The notes under the pieces: generated by a model | What the model was told of the DNA's origin: nothing | Databases searched by the model: none | What the model saw: the letters and a program-made list of their open reading frames with translations, nothing else | Program-made: the position numbers and the translations under genes | In this document: positions 58,715 to 64,000 of the stretch, piece after piece | How the letters are laid out: each line of letters begins with the position of its first letter | Position numbering within the stretch: the stretch's first letter is position 1 | NCBI GenBank assembly: GCA_014529385.2 | Contig: CM043967.1 | Coordinates: 381,001-445,000, forward strand | Length of the DNA stretch: 64,000 nucleotides | DNA from: Adiantum capillus-veneris | Taxonomy: Eukaryota; Streptophyta; Polypodiopsida; Polypodiales; Pteridaceae | Direction of reading: 5' to 3'

Positions 58715-59390
58715 CCCACAAACATTGTGTGAAATTACAAGTGTTATCATGGACAGGTGTTGAATGCACCTAACTTTACGACATGGTTAGAATGTCCAAG
58801 TGGTGGATCTATGACACACCAACAATTCGAACCAGAATTCAACACTTCATTACAATGGCCAAGTGGTGGATCTTTAATACACCTACTTCCCAATTCTTAG
58901 TCTAAATGGCCAGGTGGTGGATCTAGGATCTACTCATCCCACAAACATTGTGTAAAATTACAAGTGTTATCATGGCCAGGTGTTGAATATACCTAACTTT
59001 AAGACGTGGTTAGAATGCCAAGTGGTGGATCTAAGAGACACCAACAATTGAATCCATATTTCAAGCATTTGTTTTTATAATGGCCAAGTGGTGAATGTTT
59101 GATGTATCTACTCCCTTTTTCTTAGTCTAAAAGGCCAAGTGGTGGTTCTAGGATCTACTCATCCCACAAACATTGGGTAAAAATTACAACTATTATGATG
59201 GCCAAGTGTTGAATGCACCTAACTTTAAGACATGGGTTAGAATGGCCAAGTGGTGGATCTAAGAGACACCAACAATTGGATCCACATTTCAAGCCTTCGT
59301 TTATAATGGCCAAGGGGTGGACATTTGATGCACCTACTTCCCAATTCTTAGTTTAAATGGCCAAGGATATGTTGAAAGTTGTCCAACCTA
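58715..59390 (+). repeat. 224 bp tandem repeat, three units
   Basis: CCCACAAACATTG starts units at 58715, 58938 and 59163. Each unit holds three or four copies of GGCCAAGTGGTGGA or a variant, each followed by a short list of similar phrases (ATCTAAGAGACACC, CACCTACTTCCC), so there is an internal sub-repeat of ~55-75 bases. Confidence 0.92.
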
Positions 59391-59584
59391 GGAATTGGGA
59401 TTTTCCCACTTTACCTAATATAGTATTCTAATTCTGTTTCCGCACTATGATCTCGGTGAAAAATGACTCCAATTAGCACTTTATAAGTCCAAATCACTCC
59501 AAATTTGAACTAGGGTCTTAACATACCATGTTTCACTCTATGATCTTGTCAAAACCTGAAAAAAATTATGTTTTTTGATGCAAT

Positions 59585-60025
59585 GATAATAATCATGATT
59601 ATTATCTAGGTGACAAAATTTGCAAGTTTATTCAAATTTTTTGTATCAGATGTTCAGAAAAAAGTGTTTTAAGACCTATCCCAAGGTTTCATAATTTTTG
59701 GATCGGTTCTGCTTATGTTCACTCAATTTTGTGTGTAATCCAAAGGTTTAAGTACATTCAGCTTGATTTTGACCCTCGAATACACTCCAAACTTTGCAAA
59801 ACTTTCCCAAAATGTTAGTAAATTATCAGGACAATGTTTTCCCAAGTCTAATTCCCCTATTTTGCAGCTGAAGATAATAATCATGATTATTATCTACTGG
59901 CCTGTTGGAGCAAGTTTTTGAACTTTTGATATTGTCCAGGTCTTATGCAGCCTAACGCAACAATATCCAAATTTGAATGCAAAAATCACTAAGGAGATAA
60001 TAATCTTTGTTTTGGCCAAACCTTA
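59585..60025 (+). repeat. Palindrome pair 288 bp apart plus a half copy
   Basis: GATAATAATCA joined to its complement TGATTATTATC gives a perfect 22 bp palindrome at 59585-59606 and again at 59873-59894. A half copy (GATAATAATC) lies near 60005. Surrounding DNA is AT-rich and only weakly similar between copies. Confidence 0.9.
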
Positions 60026-60558
60026 AAATCTTTCTTGAAAGTTGGATTTGACTTACCACAGCTTCTCCAAAGCTTTTCCAAGGTCACTTATGACTCAGAA
60101 TGATGATTTTTGACCTCTCAAACTTACCTATTAAGTCTTGAACCTGAAATTCCTTGAAATTACGCAAAGCAACTCATTGATGACACTTCAAAGGGTAAGA
60201 TAGGTTGGAATTCCACCTTGATTTCTACTTACCGTACCCCTAGTCAAATCAGCAAATGGTAGTAAAAAGTGTCCAACAACACTAGTTTTCTTGTTGTTTT
60301 CTTGTTTTCATGAAAACGAGCATCAACCTTCAGTCTCTGACATAGTCTAAAGCGTTAACCCCATACAAACATCCTAATCTAATCCTAAAAGGTCCTTGGC
60401 AAGTACAACTACTCCCAAGAATCTTCTACACAACTGAAGTCGACTCACTTCAACCGTGCGGTTTCTAAATGTTGGTTTTTGGCTCTAGGCAAACCTAGAG
60501 GAAGTCCTTAGACAATAAAATCTTTACACTGAGGTTTTTCCCTAGTTTAGGTCACCTT

Positions 60559-60579
60559 GTCCCCGGTAGTGGTGCCAAA
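60559..60579 (-). other. Primer-binding site, tRNA-Asp-like (Athila/Tat type)
   Basis: Minus strand reads TTTGGCACCACTACCGGGGA, close to the TTTGGCGCCGTTGCCGGGGA sites of Athila/Tat gypsy elements. It abuts a possible LTR end (CA on the minus strand at 60581-60580). The element therefore faces left, with its interior including the palindromes at 59585-59894. Confidence 0.65.
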
Positions 60580-61300
60580 TGTAAGCTCGTTGTTTGCCAA
60601 GCCTCTCTATCTTATTGCAGTAATTGCAAGAACCATGTACATATATGTCATACCATGGGACGGAGTCGACTCAACTAGTGCATGGAGGCTACAAAATGTT
60701 GTCAGGCTCTTGGAAAACACACTCAATCCTTACCTACTCAAAACCACACTCAACTGCATGTCAGGCAGCAAAAGCTAGTAGTCACATTACAAGTAAATCA
60801 CATCGATTCACCAAGCAAACAAAGTCTAAACGCAACCAAACTTATAGAAAGGATTTCCAATGTCTAAGAGCACATCCTTATGTCCTCAAATCCACCTTTT
60901 GACCACTTGCCAAAAATGCAATTATTATCTATAAGACAAATTTGACCTAACTATTTGAAGTCCCGAATACAATTATAAGCTTAGCAATGCAGCCCCAATA
61001 CCCCTCCTATGCTAAAATTTCATTTTAGATACCTAAAACTTGAGTTATGATTAGATTAAGAAGAGGATAAGTCATAGCATAATCATCGATTCATCACAAG
61101 AAACTTACAATGTCACAGAGAGCTTTCACCTGCAAACACAATGGAATAGACGACACTCCAAACAAACCATTTGTGAGGGAGATACAAGCTCGCGAAGAAG
61201 AACGAGAGTACAAAGTACATAGAGACAACAACGTAAAAATATTATCCAAAAGAACTCCTTGTTTTTTACAAAAAGTGGCTTTTATACCTTAGCCAAGGTC
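60580..61300 (-). repeat. 5' LTR (R-U5 part) of a minus-strand gypsy element
   Basis: Ends at the primer site. TATAAAAG on the minus strand at 61279-61286 would place the promoter ~700 bases before the LTR end. The left-facing transcript would then carry a long U5. The outer edge is not identified. Confidence 0.5.
61279..61286 (-). promoter_or_regulatory. Putative TATA box of the minus-strand LTR
   Basis: TATAAAAG within AAGGTATAAAAGCC on the minus strand, comparable to AAGGTATTTATACC in the LTR at 57813. Confidence 0.45.
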
Positions 61301-64000
61301 TAAAAATGTCAATCTAACTCATCTCTAGTTAGAAAGGGACTAGGAAAACTTAAATGTAATAACAAGCTAGAAGCTCATAGCTTTGACTACTGGCTTTATA
61401 ATCATGTGAAGGAGTATCAAAATTACATTTAGCAAAAACTAAAAGTCATTAAAATAGTACGTCTCAATGGGTGATTTGCTACTTTGTTAGCCTTGCCGCT
61501 AACATCCTTGAACCCCTTGTTATTGTGAACAATAGGCTGCTCCTCTTGAAAATCTACTCCCTCATTGTCAAAACCAATGTGCTGCACATTTTTTGGGACA
61601 CCCTCTTCTACTTGTGCTTTGATAGAGAGTATTGGCCTCGCATGGAGATCTTCTACCTGTCTCCCATACATCTTCAAGCACGTATCCTTTAAAGAAAAAG
61701 AAGATACACATAATAGGAGCATGAACTTTATCTGGTGTTTGAAAATGTTCCCCTCTTTTGACCAAGAGCATGTGCAACACGCCCATAAGCTCTCGAGTTT
61801 GTACACAGTGTGCACTATCTCAGGGTTTGAGTCACTTTGTACTAGTGCATGCGAGAGTCATAGAAACATGCTCATCGGGAATTTTGATTGCCCTCTCAAA
61901 AGAATTTTCCTCAAGATTTTCAATTGCATTATTGCGAACAAAACCTTTATCCTTCATCATTTGAACGTACCAATAAAAAGGAAGAGCCAAAGAGGTTAAT
62001 TTGTGCAACAACCAATCAACTCTAAATCAAGCCGTCTGTCTTGATCATGAGCTTCCAAGAAATTTGGACTTCAACACACCATAGTAGGCTTCAATGTCCC
62101 CATTTGTGTCTTGTCCAAAATGTGGGAGTGTCCTGACTGCATGCACCCACATGTCTACAAAACAAAAGCATATATCTAGTCAAGCCAAGAAAGGAGAATA
62201 AAATGTTTCTGCATGACCTAAAGCCATGACCTAAAGCCAACGTACATACAATTTTTTGGGAGCAAGTATGTTTTGAAGTATTCAATGAATGCCTCCTCCT
62301 CATGGTACTCGAGGAAGAAGGAAGCTAGCATGCCCTGAATGCACTCTTGTGTTTCCACCTCAGACATATTTGAAGGCCCTTGCATATGCATGATGACTCC
62401 AAGGCTTTTAAACATGGAAGCCCTAGTTGGCCAGCCTTGTACCTTCCTGAGCACAAGCCTTACTCCAACATCGACGCACATGCCAGAAGCACAAGTAGAT
62501 AGGAATATTGAAGACGTGCCTATACTCGCATTGAAAAACAATGAGCAATGAAAGACAACCAAAAAGAGTACATATATCTACATGAGGGATGAGTAATACT
62601 TAATTGCACTAATTTCTATCTCTACATCATCCACCATGAAAGTAGAAGGTTCCCAACATTTATGGTAATCTAGTATAGAATCTCTAAATTGAGACAGCCA
62701 TAAACATGTCACCTCCAGCATGAGACTTGAAGTCAATACCCAAGCTATGAGCGTGCCATTGCAATGGGCGTCGAAAACCAAGATAGTGTACAATTGGAAC
62801 TATAACAAAAAAAGTGCCCATTTCATTATGCCAATAGTTAAAGGATATGCATGGCAAGAATGGAAAACAAAAATCAGCTCAAAGGAGGAAGATTTTTTAT
62901 GTGTAGATACAATTGAGCTTGGTCCGACACCAATGGACCAAATAGCTTGGATGAAATATACCAGATACAATCATAAATTTGAGAAGAGGCTTCGCTCAGA
63001 AGAGAAACTTACACAATCAAAATAGCAAGAAAACAGTGAGTAATTTGGCAAAATGGACAGCACCATTGCATTTGGAACGGCCAAAAACCCCACTCTACAA
63101 TATCAAAGTGCTCAAATCCGAGCTGGGATGAGTAGTTTATGGTCAAAACAGGCTCCAAAAATAGCAAAACCTGAGTAGCAGCTCTTCATCCTCTTCTCTC
63201 CATGTTTTTTTGGTTTTTTTCATAGTTTTTATAGTTTCCACTTTTCACTTTATCCCTTGGGAACCTTTGGTCTTTTGATTGACCTCAAACGGACCCCGGA
63301 TAGGCCAAAAAATGGCAACGCAGTGCGTTTTTGTTTCCTTCTACATCCATCCGCACACCTGGCACTCAACTTTTTCCAATAATTCATCTCGAAATCATGA
63401 GAAGTGTCCCCTAAATATAGTTCTCATGGTGACCTTTTTTCATTATTCATCACAAGAAAACACTCCCATTGTGTCCTCACTTATCCACGTGCAAGTCTTA
63501 ATCCCATTCGACCTCTTGATGCCACTGTATGTTATCTGACAAACCTGCTTAACTCATGGCGTGATCCCGTTGATAGCTTCCTTGAGAAGTTTTATGCTCC
63601 ACCAAATGCTCATTGTTATAGAGGAACACATTGATATTGGTGTCAATGAAAATCGATGTACTATGTACACGTTGTCCTACCTGTACACATGTGGTCCCCA
63701 CGTAACCACCTGGCTCTGGACAATGGGCAATTCTTTAATCAATGCACCATGCATGTGTATTTACATATGCACAATCATTTCTTCCAACATAATCCTAACA
63801 TAATTTGCCCATCCCCTCTTGCAAGATCTTTTGCAAGGTGATCTTTAAGAAAAATGTCCTCCACATGCGCCTTCATGATTCTCTTCCAACACTCTATAAA
63901 GCTCCTCCCGCCAACGTACACATCTCAACATGAGATCAGCCCCTTTCATGTACAGTACATCACCGATCAATTTGTACTTGGATGCTCTACACATAAAACC
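61301..64000. other. No gene or repeat recognised
   Basis: AT-rich DNA with many short frames (the longest is 128 codons, minus strand, 61815 to 61429), none showing a known motif or a consistent composition. CATATG and ACATG words are common but form no unit. Confidence 0.45.

Noticed and set aside
61429-61815. 128-codon minus-strand frame as a host gene
   Set aside because: No conserved motif, no neighbouring exons, and equally long frames occur on the other strand in the same place.

Overview
This window looks like nuclear DNA of a land plant with a large, transposon-filled genome. The evidence is plant-type TTTAGGG telomere-like repeats, Ty1/copia and Ty3/gypsy elements (including a chromovirus with a chromodomain), L1-type LINEs, primer-binding sites matching plant tRNAs, and many long (GA)n tracts. 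I recognise no host protein-coding gene and no rRNA or convincing functional tRNA gene. I cannot name the species; a non-flowering plant is only a guess. Almost every long reading frame is a retroelement polyprotein or a broken piece of one.

Layout. 0-3 kb: a decayed chromovirus (gag, integrase end, chromodomain) with a LINE endonuclease fragment spliced into it. 3-11 kb: two opposite-facing LTR ends of one gypsy family; the plus-strand one was split by a 4.29 kb non-autonomous LTR element (6042-10331) flanked by ACGT. 11-20 kb: a LINE broken by a hAT-like element, an inversion and a solo LTR, plus two other LINE pieces. 20-23.5 kb: AT-rich DNA with a ~282 bp tandem repeat and a SINE-like insertion. 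23.5-35.5 kb: a degenerate palindrome-rich satellite, interrupted by a TTAA-flanked inverted-repeat element (27675-28982) and a nearly intact Ty1/copia element (29619-35142, coding on the minus strand, TSD CAAGA). 36.7-37.7 kb: degenerate interstitial telomere-like DNA. 38.4-39.5 kb: long GA tracts and a perfect long hairpin. 40-45 kb: mostly featureless, with one (TA)n tract. 45-47.5 kb: copia fragments on the minus strand. 47.5-51.5 kb: a rearranged gypsy pol on the plus strand. 53-58.4 kb: a palindrome-centred 285 bp array followed by a non-autonomous element whose broken reading frame is gag-like and coiled-coil. 58.7-61.3 kb: a 224 bp tandem repeat, a second palindrome family, and a minus-strand LTR with a tRNA-Asp-like primer site. 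61.3-64 kb: nothing recognisable.

Several insertions can be reconstructed because the empty site is still readable. The best cases are ACGT insertion of one LTR family, TTAA insertion into a satellite monomer, CAAGA insertion of the copia element, and a hAT-like element (8 bp duplication GATGRACT) that split a LINE whose reading frame rejoins once the element is removed. The strongest candidates for something undescribed are the ACGT-targeting LTR family with its acidic ORF, the palindrome-centred arrays with a ~285 bp period, the coiled-coil ORF of the 54-58 kb element, and the 93 bp perfect hairpin.
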